Of a stretch of 64,000 nt of DNA, positions 32,745-39,976 are shown in pieces. Below the pieces are notes generated by a model. The model saw only the letters and a list, made by a program, of their open reading frames with translations, was not told the origin of the DNA and did not search any database. Where the stretch lies: the NCBI GenBank assembly GCA_963711705.1, contig CAVQFM010000001.1, positions 1 to 64,000 on the forward strand, in the 5' to 3' direction. A program made the translations under genes and the position numbers. This stretch comes from RYN-230 sp963711705 (GTDB taxonomy: Bacteria > Actinomycetota > Actinomycetes > Streptosporangiales > Streptosporangiaceae). Numbering within the stretch: the stretch's first letter is position 1; every line of letters starts with the position of its first letter.

Positions 32745-33605
32745 CTAGCCCGCAGCGCCCCCCGGCACCTCGCCGCCTCCTGACCACCGCCGGCCGGCTA
32801 CCGCGGGGCCGAAGACGTCCTCGCGGCGGTGGGCCAGGCAGGGCAGGCGGTCCCGGACTTGCGCGGTGAGCGCGGTGTCCAGCCCGCCGGCGGCCACCCC
32901 GGGAAACGGCCCCAGGTCCAGCCGGACCACGCCCATCGGGTCCACCAGCATGCTCCGGCCGATCCCGGTCGGCGCCCGGGTCGGCGGCGAGTCCGGGTCC
33001 GGCACCTGCCCCGCGGCCGCCACCCACACCGTGTTCTCGATGGCCCGGGCCCGCACCAGGGTGACCCAGTGCTCCTCCTTGTACAGCCCGGCCGCCCAGG
33101 CGGCCGGCACCACGAGCAGGTCCGCGCCGCGGGCGACCAGATCCCGGGCCAGTTCAGGGAACCGGATGTCATAGCAGGTCAGCAGGCCTACCCGCAGGCC
33201 CGCCAGGTCGGCCAGCACCGGCTCGGAACCCGGCGCGACCACCTTGGACTCGGTCTCGCCCAGCGAATCGAACAAGTGGATCTTGCGGTACGCGGCCACC
33301 CGCTGGCCCGATGCCGCGTACGCCACCGCCGTGTTGTACACCCGGCCGTCCAGTGCGGGCTCGAACACCCCGGCGACCAGGGCGGTCCCGGTGCCGCGGG
33401 CCGCGTCGGCCAGCCCGGCGCCGAACGGCCCGTCCAGCGGCTCGGCCACCGCGGCCAGGTCAGTGCCGAACCGGGCCTGGGTCGCTTCGGGGAACACCGC
33501 CAGGTCCGCGCCCTGGCTGGCCGCCGTGGCCAGCGCTTCGCGCACCCGGCCCAGGTTGATCGCGGGATCGGGGCTGACCGGCAGCTGGCACAGGGCGACT
33601 CGCAT
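32745..33605 (-). CDS. Carbon-nitrogen hydrolase (nitrilase superfamily)
   Basis: 286 residues from ATG 33605. The catalytic Glu-Lys-Cys triad is in LAVFPEATQARF, YRKIHLFDS and LLTCYDIRFPELAR. The order and spacing match the Nit/amidase branch that includes omega-amidase and deaminated-glutathione amidase. Substrate not determined from sequence. It diverges from an aminotransferase gene by 71 bp; a transaminase plus omega-amidase pairing is known in other bacteria, but that link is inference. Confidence 0.88.
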   Translation of the reverse strand: MRVALCQLPVSPDPAINLGRVREALATAASQGADLAVFPEATQARFGTDLAAVAEPLDGPFGAGLADAARGTGTALVAGVFEPALDGRVYNTAVAYAASGQRVAAYRKIHLFDSLGETESKVVAPGSEPVLADLAGLRVGLLTCYDIRFPELARDLVARGADLLVVPAAWAAGLYKEEHWVTLVRARAIENTVWVAAAGQVPDPDSPPTRAPTGIGRSMLVDPMGVVRLDLGPFPGVAAGGLDTALTAQVRDRLPCLAHRREDVFGPAVAGRRWSGGGEVPGGAAG

Positions 33606-33676
33606 GATCGCAGCGTAAGTCACCGGGTAACGGGCTGGTGCCGGCCGCGGGCCCGCAGGCGTGATGTGATGGCCGG

Positions 33677-34843
33677 GTGGAACGACCATTGCTGAACCGG
33701 CGGCTGGACGGGATGGGCACCACCATCTTCGCCGAGATGTCCGCGCTCGCCCTGACCACCGGGTCGGTCAACCTGGGCCAGGGCTTCCCGGACACCGATG
33801 GCCCAGCCGAGATCGCCGCGGCCGCGGCGGCGGCGATCATGGAAGGCCGGGGCAACCAGTACCCGCCCGGCCCGGGCATCCCCGAGCTGCGGCACGCGGT
33901 GGCCGGTCACCAGAAGCGCTTCTACGGCGTGGACGTGAACCCGGACACCGAGGTGCTGGTGACCGCCGGGGCGACCGAGGGCATCGCCGCCGCGCTGATC
34001 GCCCTGCTGGAGCCGGGCGACGAGGCGATCGCGTTCGAGCCCTACTACGACTCCTACGCGGCGTGCATCGCGATGGCCGGGGCCACCCGGGTGCCGGTCA
34101 CCCTGCGGCCGCCCGCGTTCCGGCCCGACCTGGACGCGCTGCGCGAGGCCATCACCCCGCGCACCCGGCTCCTCCTGCTGAACAGCCCGCACAACCCGAC
34201 CGGGGCGGTGTTCAGCCGGGCCGAGCTGACCGGGATCGCCGCGCTGGCCTGCGAGCATGACCTGCTGGTGGTTTCCGACGAGGTGTACGAGCACCTGATC
34301 TTCGAGGGCGAGCACGTGCCCATCGCCACCCTGCCCGGCATGCGCGAGCGGACCGTGACGATCAGCTCCGCGGCCAAGACGTTCTCCTTCACCGGCTGGA
34401 AGATCGGCTGGGTGACCGGCACCCCGGAGCTGGTCACCGCGGTCCGCACGGTCAAGCAGTTCCTGACCTACGTCACCGGCGGCCCGTTCCAGTACGCGGT
34501 GGCCCAGGCGCTGGCCCTGCCGGACAGCTACTTCGCCTCGGTCAGCGCCAGCCTGCGCGGCCAGCGCGACCTGCTGTGCGCCGGGCTGGCCGAGGTGGGG
34601 TTCGAGGTGTTCCGGCCGGCCGGCACCTACTTCGTGACCACCGACGTGCGGGCCCTGGGCGAGACCGACGGCATGGAGTTCTGCCGCACGCTGCCGGACC
34701 GGGCGGGCGTCGTCGCCATTCCCAGCTGCGTGTTCTACGACAACGTGGCGGCCGGCCGCAGCCAGGTGCGGTTTGCGTTCTGCAAAAAAGAAGAAGTGCT
34801 GCGCGAGGCGATCGCGCGCCTGGCAGGCCGGCGTGGCGCCTAG
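33677..34843 (+). CDS. PLP-dependent aminotransferase (class I/II)
   Basis: 388 residues from GTG 33677. Blocks: VNLGQGFPDTDGP, YPPGPGIPELRHAVAGHQ, TAGATEGIAAALIALLEPGDEAIAFEPYYDSY, LLLNSPHNPTGAVFS, SSAAKTFSFTGWKIGW with the PLP Lys, and RFAFCKKEEVL. This is the group annotated as N-succinyldiaminopimelate aminotransferase or kynurenine/glutamine transaminase (KAT-like); the divergent omega-amidase-type neighbour slightly favours the second. The last 11 bp overlap the serpin start. Confidence 0.9.
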   Translation: MERPLLNRRLDGMGTTIFAEMSALALTTGSVNLGQGFPDTDGPAEIAAAAAAAIMEGRGNQYPPGPGIPELRHAVAGHQKRFYGVDVNPDTEVLVTAGATEGIAAALIALLEPGDEAIAFEPYYDSYAACIAMAGATRVPVTLRPPAFRPDLDALREAITPRTRLLLLNSPHNPTGAVFSRAELTGIAALACEHDLLVVSDEVYEHLIFEGEHVPIATLPGMRERTVTISSAAKTFSFTGWKIGWVTGTPELVTAVRTVKQFLTYVTGGPFQYAVAQALALPDSYFASVSASLRGQRDLLCAGLAEVGFEVFRPAGTYFVTTDVRALGETDGMEFCRTLPDRAGVVAIPSCVFYDNVAAGRSQVRFAFCKKEEVLREAIARLAGRRGA

Positions 34844-35981
34844 CGGGGCGCCGGTAACCGGCGCGGAGGACAGGTTCGGCGCCGATCTGTACGCCGCGCT
34901 GCGCGGCCCCGGGAACCTGGTGCTCTCCCCGGTGAGCATCGCGGCCGCACTGCAGATGGCGCTGCTGGGCGCGCGCGGCGACACCGCCTCCCAGCTCGCG
35001 GCGGTGCTGCACCTGGCCGGCCCGCAGGACGCCGGGCCCGGCCTGGAGGCCATCTCGGACCTGCTCGGCGAGCTGGCCAAAGGCGAGCTGACGCTGCGCG
35101 CACCGGACACCATGTGGGTGCAGTCCGGGCTGCCGGTGGCGCCGGACTTCAGCGCGGCGTTCGCCCACGCCGCGTCCGTGACGCTGCGCGAGGCCGATTT
35201 CCGCGACGCGGCCGAGCAGGCCCGGCAGCAGATCAACCGGCTCATCGCCGGGCAGACCGAAGGCAAGATCACCGACCTGCTCGCGCCGGGACTGGTCTCG
35301 GCCAGCACCCGCCTGGTGCTGGCCAGCGCGGTGTACCTCAAGGCGGCCTGGGCGCATCCGTTCCCAGCCGGCGGTACTCACGATGCCCCGTTCCATCCCG
35401 CGCCCGGCACCTCGGTCACCGTGGCGATGATGCAGGTCCGGGCGCGGCTGCGGTACCTGCGCGGGGACGGCTACCAGGCGGTCGAGCTGCCGTACGCGGG
35501 CGGCCGGCTGGGCATGGTGATCGTGCTGCCGGACGGGCCCGCCGGCCCGATGGCCAGCCGGCTGACCGCGGGCGGGCTGCGCGGGCTGCTGGCCGGGCTC
35601 GCCACGCGCCAGGTCACCCTGGCCCTGCCCCGGTTCCGGGTCACCAGCCAGTTCGCGCTGCGCCCGGTGCTGACCGGGCTGGGCATGCCGCTGGCGTTCA
35701 CCGCCGGGGCCGACTTCAGCGGGATCACCACCGCCGAGCGGCTGGCCATCAGCGAGGTCGTGCACCAGGCCTACATCGACGTGAACGAGCAGGGCACCGA
35801 GGCGGCCGCGGCAACCGCGATCACGATCATGGCCGCCGCCCGCGCGCTGGGCGGCGATCCGCCGGTGCAGGTCACCGTGGACCGGCCGTTCCTGTTCGCG
35901 GTCGCCGACACCGGCAGTGGGCTGCCGCTGTTCCTCGGCCAGGTCACCGACCCAGCCGGGGCTGGCCGCGGGCCCAGCTGA
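34833..35981 (+). CDS. Serpin-family protease inhibitor
   Basis: 382 residues from GTG 34833, inside the end of the aminotransferase gene. Full-length serpin core: GNLVLSPVSIAAALQMALLGARGDT (helix B region), APDTMWVQSGL, VLASAVYLKAAWAHPF, VELPYAGGRLGMVIVLPDG, ALPRFRVTSQFALRPVLTGLGMPLAF, then the hinge EQGTEAAAATA (about 319-329) and RPFLFAV. The small Ala/Thr hinge residues are those of inhibitory serpins. The reactive loop after the hinge is ITIMAAARALGGDPP, so P1 is probably among Met/Ala/Arg. No signal peptide, so it would act on a cytoplasmic protease unless exported another way. Confidence 0.92.
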   Translation: MAPSGAPVTGAEDRFGADLYAALRGPGNLVLSPVSIAAALQMALLGARGDTASQLAAVLHLAGPQDAGPGLEAISDLLGELAKGELTLRAPDTMWVQSGLPVAPDFSAAFAHAASVTLREADFRDAAEQARQQINRLIAGQTEGKITDLLAPGLVSASTRLVLASAVYLKAAWAHPFPAGGTHDAPFHPAPGTSVTVAMMQVRARLRYLRGDGYQAVELPYAGGRLGMVIVLPDGPAGPMASRLTAGGLRGLLAGLATRQVTLALPRFRVTSQFALRPVLTGLGMPLAFTAGADFSGITTAERLAISEVVHQAYIDVNEQGTEAAAATAITIMAAARALGGDPPVQVTVDRPFLFAVADTGSGLPLFLGQVTDPAGAGRGPS

Positions 35982-35997
35982 CTGCGAGACTGAAGAT

Positions 35998-36351
35998 ATG
36001 AGACTCGACGGGCTGCACCACGTTTCGCTCAATGTCCGTGACGTCCCAGCGGCGCTCGACTTCTACACCGGGGTGCTCGGCCTGACCCAGCGCACCGACC
36101 GGCCCGACTTCAGCTTCGACGGGGCCTGGCTCGACGCGGGCCGCCAGCAGATCCACCTGATCGACGCGGACGTGCCGCCGTCGCTCGGCCAGCACTTCGC
36201 GCTGGCCGTCAGCGACCTGGACGCGGCCGTGGCCGAGCTGCGCGCCCGCGGCGTCGAGGTCACCGACCCGGTCGGCGTGGGTACCGGCCGGCAGTCGTTC
36301 CTGGCCGACCCGGCTGGGAACCGCATCGAGCTGCAAGAACCCGGCCGCTAG
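35998..36351 (+). CDS. VOC-family (glyoxalase/dioxygenase fold) protein
   Basis: 117 residues, one betaalphabeta-beta-beta-beta pair. LHHVSLNVRDVPAALDFYTGVLGL at the N terminus, then QIHLID, HFALAVSDLDAAVAELRARGVEV, and a C-terminal SFLADPAGNRIELQEP with the usual Glu. The His and Glu positions of a metal site are kept. Substrate unknown. 16 bp after the serpin stop, so the aminotransferase, serpin and VOC genes form a likely operon that ends before the large hairpin at 36356-36421. Confidence 0.82.
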   Translation: MRLDGLHHVSLNVRDVPAALDFYTGVLGLTQRTDRPDFSFDGAWLDAGRQQIHLIDADVPPSLGQHFALAVSDLDAAVAELRARGVEVTDPVGVGTGRQSFLADPAGNRIELQEPGR

Positions 36352-36355
36352 CGGC

Positions 36356-36421
36356 CCCCTGGGGAGGTCTCGTGGATCTTGACGCGCGGCAGGCCGGAGA
36401 TCTACGAGATACCTCCCGGGG
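36356..36421 (+). promoter_or_regulatory. Long RNA hairpin before the MntP-like gene
   Basis: Left arm 36356-36379 pairs with right arm 36398-36421: 4 bp, a 2-nt bulge, 7 bp, a 2-nt bulge on the other side, then 11 bp including one G-U. That makes 22 pairs around an 18-nt loop. The right arm ends 10 bases before the GTG start of the next gene, and its terminal GGGG may form part of the ribosome site. The loop and inner right arm contain a core (36381-36402) that recurs at 55712-55733. It could end the VOC transcript or control translation of the exporter. It does not clearly match the manganese riboswitch consensus. Confidence 0.65.
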
Positions 36422-36431
36422 CTGAGCCAAC

Positions 36432-36983
36432 GTGCTGGCCCTGCTGCTGGTCGCCGTGTCCGTGGGGCTGTCCAACCTGGCTGCGGCGATCGGCATCGGC
36501 TTCGGCGGGGTGACCACCCGGACCCGGGTGCGGGTCGCGCTGGTGTTCGGCGCGTTCGAGGCCGGCATGCCCATCGTCGGCCTGGTCATCGGGGCCGGGC
36601 TGGCCAGCGGCATCGGGCAGCTGGCCCGCTGGATCGGTGCCGCGCTGCTGATCGGCATCGGGCTCGCCACCGTCGTGCAGGCCGCGCGCCAGTCCCCAGC
36701 CGCCGGGACTGATCACCCGGCCCCGCCGGGCAGCCTGGGGCGGCTGCTGCTCAGTGCGTTCGCGCTCAGCCTGGACAACCTCGCCGCCGGGTTCGCGCTG
36801 GGCACCATGCATATCGGCATCGCCGAAGGGGCGATCGTCATCGGCGTGGTCAGCGTCGGGCTGTCCCTGGCCGGGCTGGAGCTCGGCAGCCGGATCGGTG
36901 CCGCAGCCGGCCGGCGCGGCGAGCAGCTGGGCGGCGTGATCCTGGTGGCGGTGGGGGTGGCCATCGCCGCCGGGGTGCTGTGA
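36432..36983 (+). CDS. MntP-like manganese/metal efflux protein
   Basis: 183 residues from GTG 36432 with six hydrophobic segments in two similar halves, the MntP/YebN layout. In each half an acidic or amide residue falls in a helix where the family keeps its metal ligands: SVGLSNLAAAIGIGFGG in the first, SLDNLAAGFALGTMHIG in the second. The first-half Asp of typical MntP is Asn here. Exports manganese by family; another divalent ion is possible. The start lies just past the large hairpin at 36356-36421. Confidence 0.75.
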   Translation: MLALLLVAVSVGLSNLAAAIGIGFGGVTTRTRVRVALVFGAFEAGMPIVGLVIGAGLASGIGQLARWIGAALLIGIGLATVVQAARQSPAAGTDHPAPPGSLGRLLLSAFALSLDNLAAGFALGTMHIGIAEGAIVIGVVSVGLSLAGLELGSRIGAAAGRRGEQLGGVILVAVGVAIAAGVL

Positions 36984-36984
36984 C

Positions 36985-37176
36985 TCAGTCGGCCAGGCTC
37001 AGTGCGATCTTCGGGCATGACGCCACGGCCTGCTGGACCGCGCCGGCCTGCCCGGCGGGCACCTCGGGCTGCAGGATGTGCAGGTAGTCTTCGTCGTCCA
37101 GATCGAAGACCTCGGGCGCTAGCCCGGCGCACAAGCCGTTGGCCTCGCACAGATCGCGATCGACCGCCACCCTCAT
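36985..37176 (-). CDS. [3Fe-4S] ferredoxin
   Basis: 63 residues from ATG 37176, with GGAGGA eight bases before it. RVAVDRDLCEANGLCAGLAPEVFDLDD and ASCPKIALSLAD give Cys10, Cys16 and Cys54-Pro, the three-ligand pattern of the small ferredoxins that feed electrons to cytochrome P450s. No P450 gene is in the window. Stands alone and converges on the MntP-like gene with a 1-bp gap. Confidence 0.92.
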   Translation of the reverse strand: MRVAVDRDLCEANGLCAGLAPEVFDLDDEDYLHILQPEVPAGQAGAVQQAVASCPKIALSLAD

Positions 37177-37221
37177 CGCCCTGTCCTCCTCGCCGGGCCC
37201 GGTGCCTGTCAGCGCTACAGT

Positions 37222-37330
37222 ACGTCCTGGCCGGCTGCCACACGCCTGGCCGGCCGCCCCGCGTCCTGGCCACGTCCTGGCCGGCCGCCTCGCGTCCTGG
37301 CTGGCCACCCGCACGCCTGGCCGGCCACCG
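37222..37330. repeat. Degenerate ~20-bp tandem repeat
   Basis: About six imperfect copies of ACGTCCTGGCCGGCCGCC with variable spacing, between the ferredoxin and the divergent methyltransferase. It may be a run of expanded sites or a slippage repeat; no protein is coded across it. Confidence 0.6.
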
Positions 37331-37355
37331 CGGCCCGCCGGAGGAAGGCAGGAAC

Positions 37356-38000
37356 ATGGACCTGGCCCGCCCGATGCCGCCTGAGCTTCAGCAGGCGGCC
37401 GAAGCGGCCAAGGGCTTCATGCCGCCCGCCGAAGGCCTGGCGCTGTACCAGACCGCGGCTGCCTACGCGCCCCGCGGGCCAATCCTGGAGATCGGCAGCT
37501 ACTGCGGCAAATCCACCATCTACCTGGCCGCCGCGGCCCGGGCGGCGGGCCAGCTGGTGATCACCGTGGACCATCACCATGGCTCGGAGGAGAACCAGGC
37601 CGGCTGGGAGTACCACGACCCCACGCTGGTCAACGCGCGGACCGGGCAGCTGGACACGCTCCCCGCATTCCGCGCCACACTGGCCGGCGCTGGCCTGGAG
37701 TCCCAGGTCATCGCGGTGGTGGGCGGGTCCGCGCAGGTGGCAGGGCTGTGGCGGGCGCCGCTGGGCATGCTGTTCATCGACGGCGGGCACACCGACGCCG
37801 CCGCCCAGGCGGACTACGCGAACTGGGCCCCCTGGGTCGCGCCGGGCGGGGCGCTGGCCATCCACGACGTGTTCCCCGACCCGGCCGACGGCGGCCAGGC
37901 GCCCTACCGGGTCTACCGCCAGGCCCTGGCGTCCGCTGAGTTCACCGAGGTCGGCGTGCACGGCTCGCTGCGCGTGCTGGAGCGGGCCAGCGCGTCCTGA
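37356..38000 (+). CDS. Class I SAM-dependent methyltransferase (Methyltransf_24-like)
   Basis: 214 residues from ATG 37356, with AGGAAGG before it. Motif I is ILEIGSYCGKSTIYLAAAA, followed by LVITVDHHHGSEENQAGWEYHDP and LGMLFIDGGHTDAAAQADYANWAPWVAPGGALAIHDVF. This is the group used for sugar O-methylation and cephalosporin-hydroxylase-like enzymes. A metal site is suggested by the DGGHT and HDVF residues. It faces the glycan cluster on the opposite strand and probably belongs to it, which is inference from position. Confidence 0.85.
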   Translation: MDLARPMPPELQQAAEAAKGFMPPAEGLALYQTAAAYAPRGPILEIGSYCGKSTIYLAAAARAAGQLVITVDHHHGSEENQAGWEYHDPTLVNARTGQLDTLPAFRATLAGAGLESQVIAVVGGSAQVAGLWRAPLGMLFIDGGHTDAAAQADYANWAPWVAPGGALAIHDVFPDPADGGQAPYRVYRQALASAEFTEVGVHGSLRVLERASAS

Positions 38001-38094
38001 ATACGGCAACCGCGCTTGGCCTGGTCCCGTTTGGGGTTACCAGGTGCACGATGGGGGACATGGGCCGCGGATCGCGGGAGTTCCGTTGCCCCTG

Positions 38095-39222
38095 CTAACC
38101 CGGGCCGGCCGTGGCGCAGCCGCAGGCGCCGGCCATGGCCTGGCCAGCCAGCGGCCCGGCAGGCAGGTCGCGGAACAGCCCGGCCGCCGGGGTGGCCCGG
38201 GACAGCGCGTCGGCGGCCAGGATCATCGCCGCCGCGGTCCAGTTGCTCCGCTCGGCCGGGAAGTGCGCCTTGTTCACGAACTGCCAGCCGGTCCAGTACC
38301 CTCCGTCCGCGTCGCGCAGGTACTGGATGTCGGCGAACATCTGCCGGGCCTTCGGGTACTCGCCGGCCGCGTCCAGCGCCATGACCAGCTCGCAGGTTTC
38401 CGCGCCGGTCACCCACGGCTGGTCCCGGACGCAGCGCACGCCGAGGCCGGGGACGACGAACTCCGGCCACTGTGCGTCGAGCCGGCCGGCCGCGGCCGGC
38501 CCGCGCAGCGGGCCGGCCAGCACCGGGTAGTACCAGTCCATGGAGTACCGGCTCTTGTCGGCGAACGCCTCGGGATGGCAGGCGACCACGTGCCGCAGGC
38601 GGCTGGCCGCCCGCTCCCAGCCCGGCTGCGGCTCGCCCAGGTAGCGGGCCAGCCGGGCGGCGCAGCGCAGGCTCTGGTAGATGCTCGAGCACCCGGCCAG
38701 CAGTGCGTAGCTGGCCGGTGTGCCGTCGGCTGCGCGCTGCCAGGCGATCTCACCCCGGGGCGCCTGGAGGGCCAGCACGAACCCGATGGCCCGGCCGACC
38801 GTGGGCCACATCTGCACCGCGAACTCCCGGTCCCCGGTGATCAGCAGCTCGTGCCAGGTGCCCACGGCCACGTAGGCGGCCTGGTTGCTCTCTGCCGCCG
38901 GGTCGGTGACCTGGCCCGCCTCGGTCCGCTTCGGCCACGATCCGTCCGCCCGCTGGGTCCGGCGCAGCCAGTCGTAGGCCAGCCGGGCCGGCTCGCGCAG
39001 CCCGCACGCGGACAGCGCCATCGCGCATTCGATGTGATTCCAGGCGTCGCTGTGCCCGTCCGGCCAGCCGATCGCGCCCGCGGGTTCCTGCCGGGCGGCG
39101 ATGTGCTCACCGGTGGCCAGCACCTCGGCCGCGGTCAGGATGCCGGGCACCGATGGCACCGCGGGCACGCCGGGCAGCTGGGTGCCGCTCGCCGGGCTGG
39201 CCAGCTGGTCAGGCCGCGGCAT
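38095..39222 (-). CDS. Prenyltransferase/squalene-cyclase-fold protein
   Basis: 375 residues from ATG 39222. The sequence is a run of helix pairs with short repeats (NHIECAMALSACGLREPARLAYDWLRRTQRADGSW; NQAAYVAVGTWHELLITGD; CELVMALDAAGEYPKARQMFADIQYLRDADGGYWTGWQF), like the alpha/alpha toroid of prenyltransferases and terpene cyclases, or a six-hairpin glycosidase. No DDxxD or DxDD motif is evident, so a cyclase reaction is unlikely. Overlaps the methyltransferase stop by 14 bp, so it is in the operon GT4 - methyltransferase - this gene. Confidence 0.75.
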   Translation of the reverse strand: MPRPDQLASPASGTQLPGVPAVPSVPGILTAAEVLATGEHIAARQEPAGAIGWPDGHSDAWNHIECAMALSACGLREPARLAYDWLRRTQRADGSWPKRTEAGQVTDPAAESNQAAYVAVGTWHELLITGDREFAVQMWPTVGRAIGFVLALQAPRGEIAWQRAADGTPASYALLAGCSSIYQSLRCAARLARYLGEPQPGWERAASRLRHVVACHPEAFADKSRYSMDWYYPVLAGPLRGPAAAGRLDAQWPEFVVPGLGVRCVRDQPWVTGAETCELVMALDAAGEYPKARQMFADIQYLRDADGGYWTGWQFVNKAHFPAERSNWTAAAMILAADALSRATPAAGLFRDLPAGPLAGQAMAGACGCATAGPG

Positions 39223-39976
39223 GCGCTCGCTCGGCCGGGGCGACGGCGCGGCTGCCGGGGGGCGCGGCCGGCTTGGCCGCGTAGATGACCAGGCTCTTGC
39301 CGATCAGCGGGTTCAGCGCCCGCTCGGTCAGCCGGGTGGCGGCCGGGCGCTTCATGATGTCCCAGACCAGCAGCCGGTGGTAGGCGCGGGCCACCGGGTG
39401 ATCGTCGTCGTGCACGCCAACCGCGCACTTCAGCCACCAGTAGGGCGAGTGCAGGCCGTGCGCGTGATGGTGCCCCCCGGGTACCAGCCCGGCCTGGGTC
39501 AGTTTCGCGGCCAGTTCCAGCCGGGTGTAGATGCGCACGTGCCCGCCCGGCACGTTGTGGTAGTCCGCGGACAGCCGCCAGCAGATCCGCTCCGGCAGCC
39601 AGGCCGGCACGGTCACCGCCAGCTGGCCGCCGGGCCGGAGCACCCGGGCGATCTCCCGCAGCGCGCGCCCGTCGGCCGGGATGTGCTCCAGCACCTCGGC
39701 CGCGATCACCCGGTCGAACACGCCGTCCGGGAAGGGCATCGCGGTGGCATCCCCGCGCACGGTGCCAGCCCGCGCGCCGGCCGGCACTTCGCCAGCCGCC
39801 TGCATGGCCGCCACCATTTCCTGGACGCCGCGCAGCTCGGCCGCGCCGGTGTCCAGCGCCACCACGGTCGCGCCGCGGCGCAGCGCCTCGAAGGCGTGCC
39901 GGCCCGCGCCGCAGCCCAGGTCGAGCACCCGGTCACCCGGGCCGACCGGATACCGGCCGAAGTCGACGGTGAGCAC
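39209..39976 (-). CDS. Class I SAM-dependent methyltransferase (Methyltransf_11-like)
   Basis: 255 residues from GTG 39976, directly after the GT4 stop. Motif I is VLDLGCGAGRHAFEALRRGATVVALDTG, followed by MPFPDGVFDRVIAAEVLEHIPADGRALREIARVLRPGGQLAVTVP. The C-terminal part (VRIYTRLELAAKLTQAGLVPGGHHHAHGLHSPYWWLKC) has an unusual His-rich stretch. Substrate unknown; a lipid-linked or sugar acceptor fits the operon. Confidence 0.88.
   Translation of the reverse strand: MLTVDFGRYPVGPGDRVLDLGCGAGRHAFEALRRGATVVALDTGAAELRGVQEMVAAMQAAGEVPAGARAGTVRGDATAMPFPDGVFDRVIAAEVLEHIPADGRALREIARVLRPGGQLAVTVPAWLPERICWRLSADYHNVPGGHVRIYTRLELAAKLTQAGLVPGGHHHAHGLHSPYWWLKCAVGVHDDDHPVARAYHRLLVWDIMKRPAATRLTERALNPLIGKSLVIYAAKPAAPPGSRAVAPAERAHAAA

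Noticed and set aside
36356..36431. Manganese (yybP-ykoY) riboswitch before the MntP-like gene
   Set aside because: GGGGAG is present, but the second conserved loop and the expected junction are not. The region folds better as one long hairpin.
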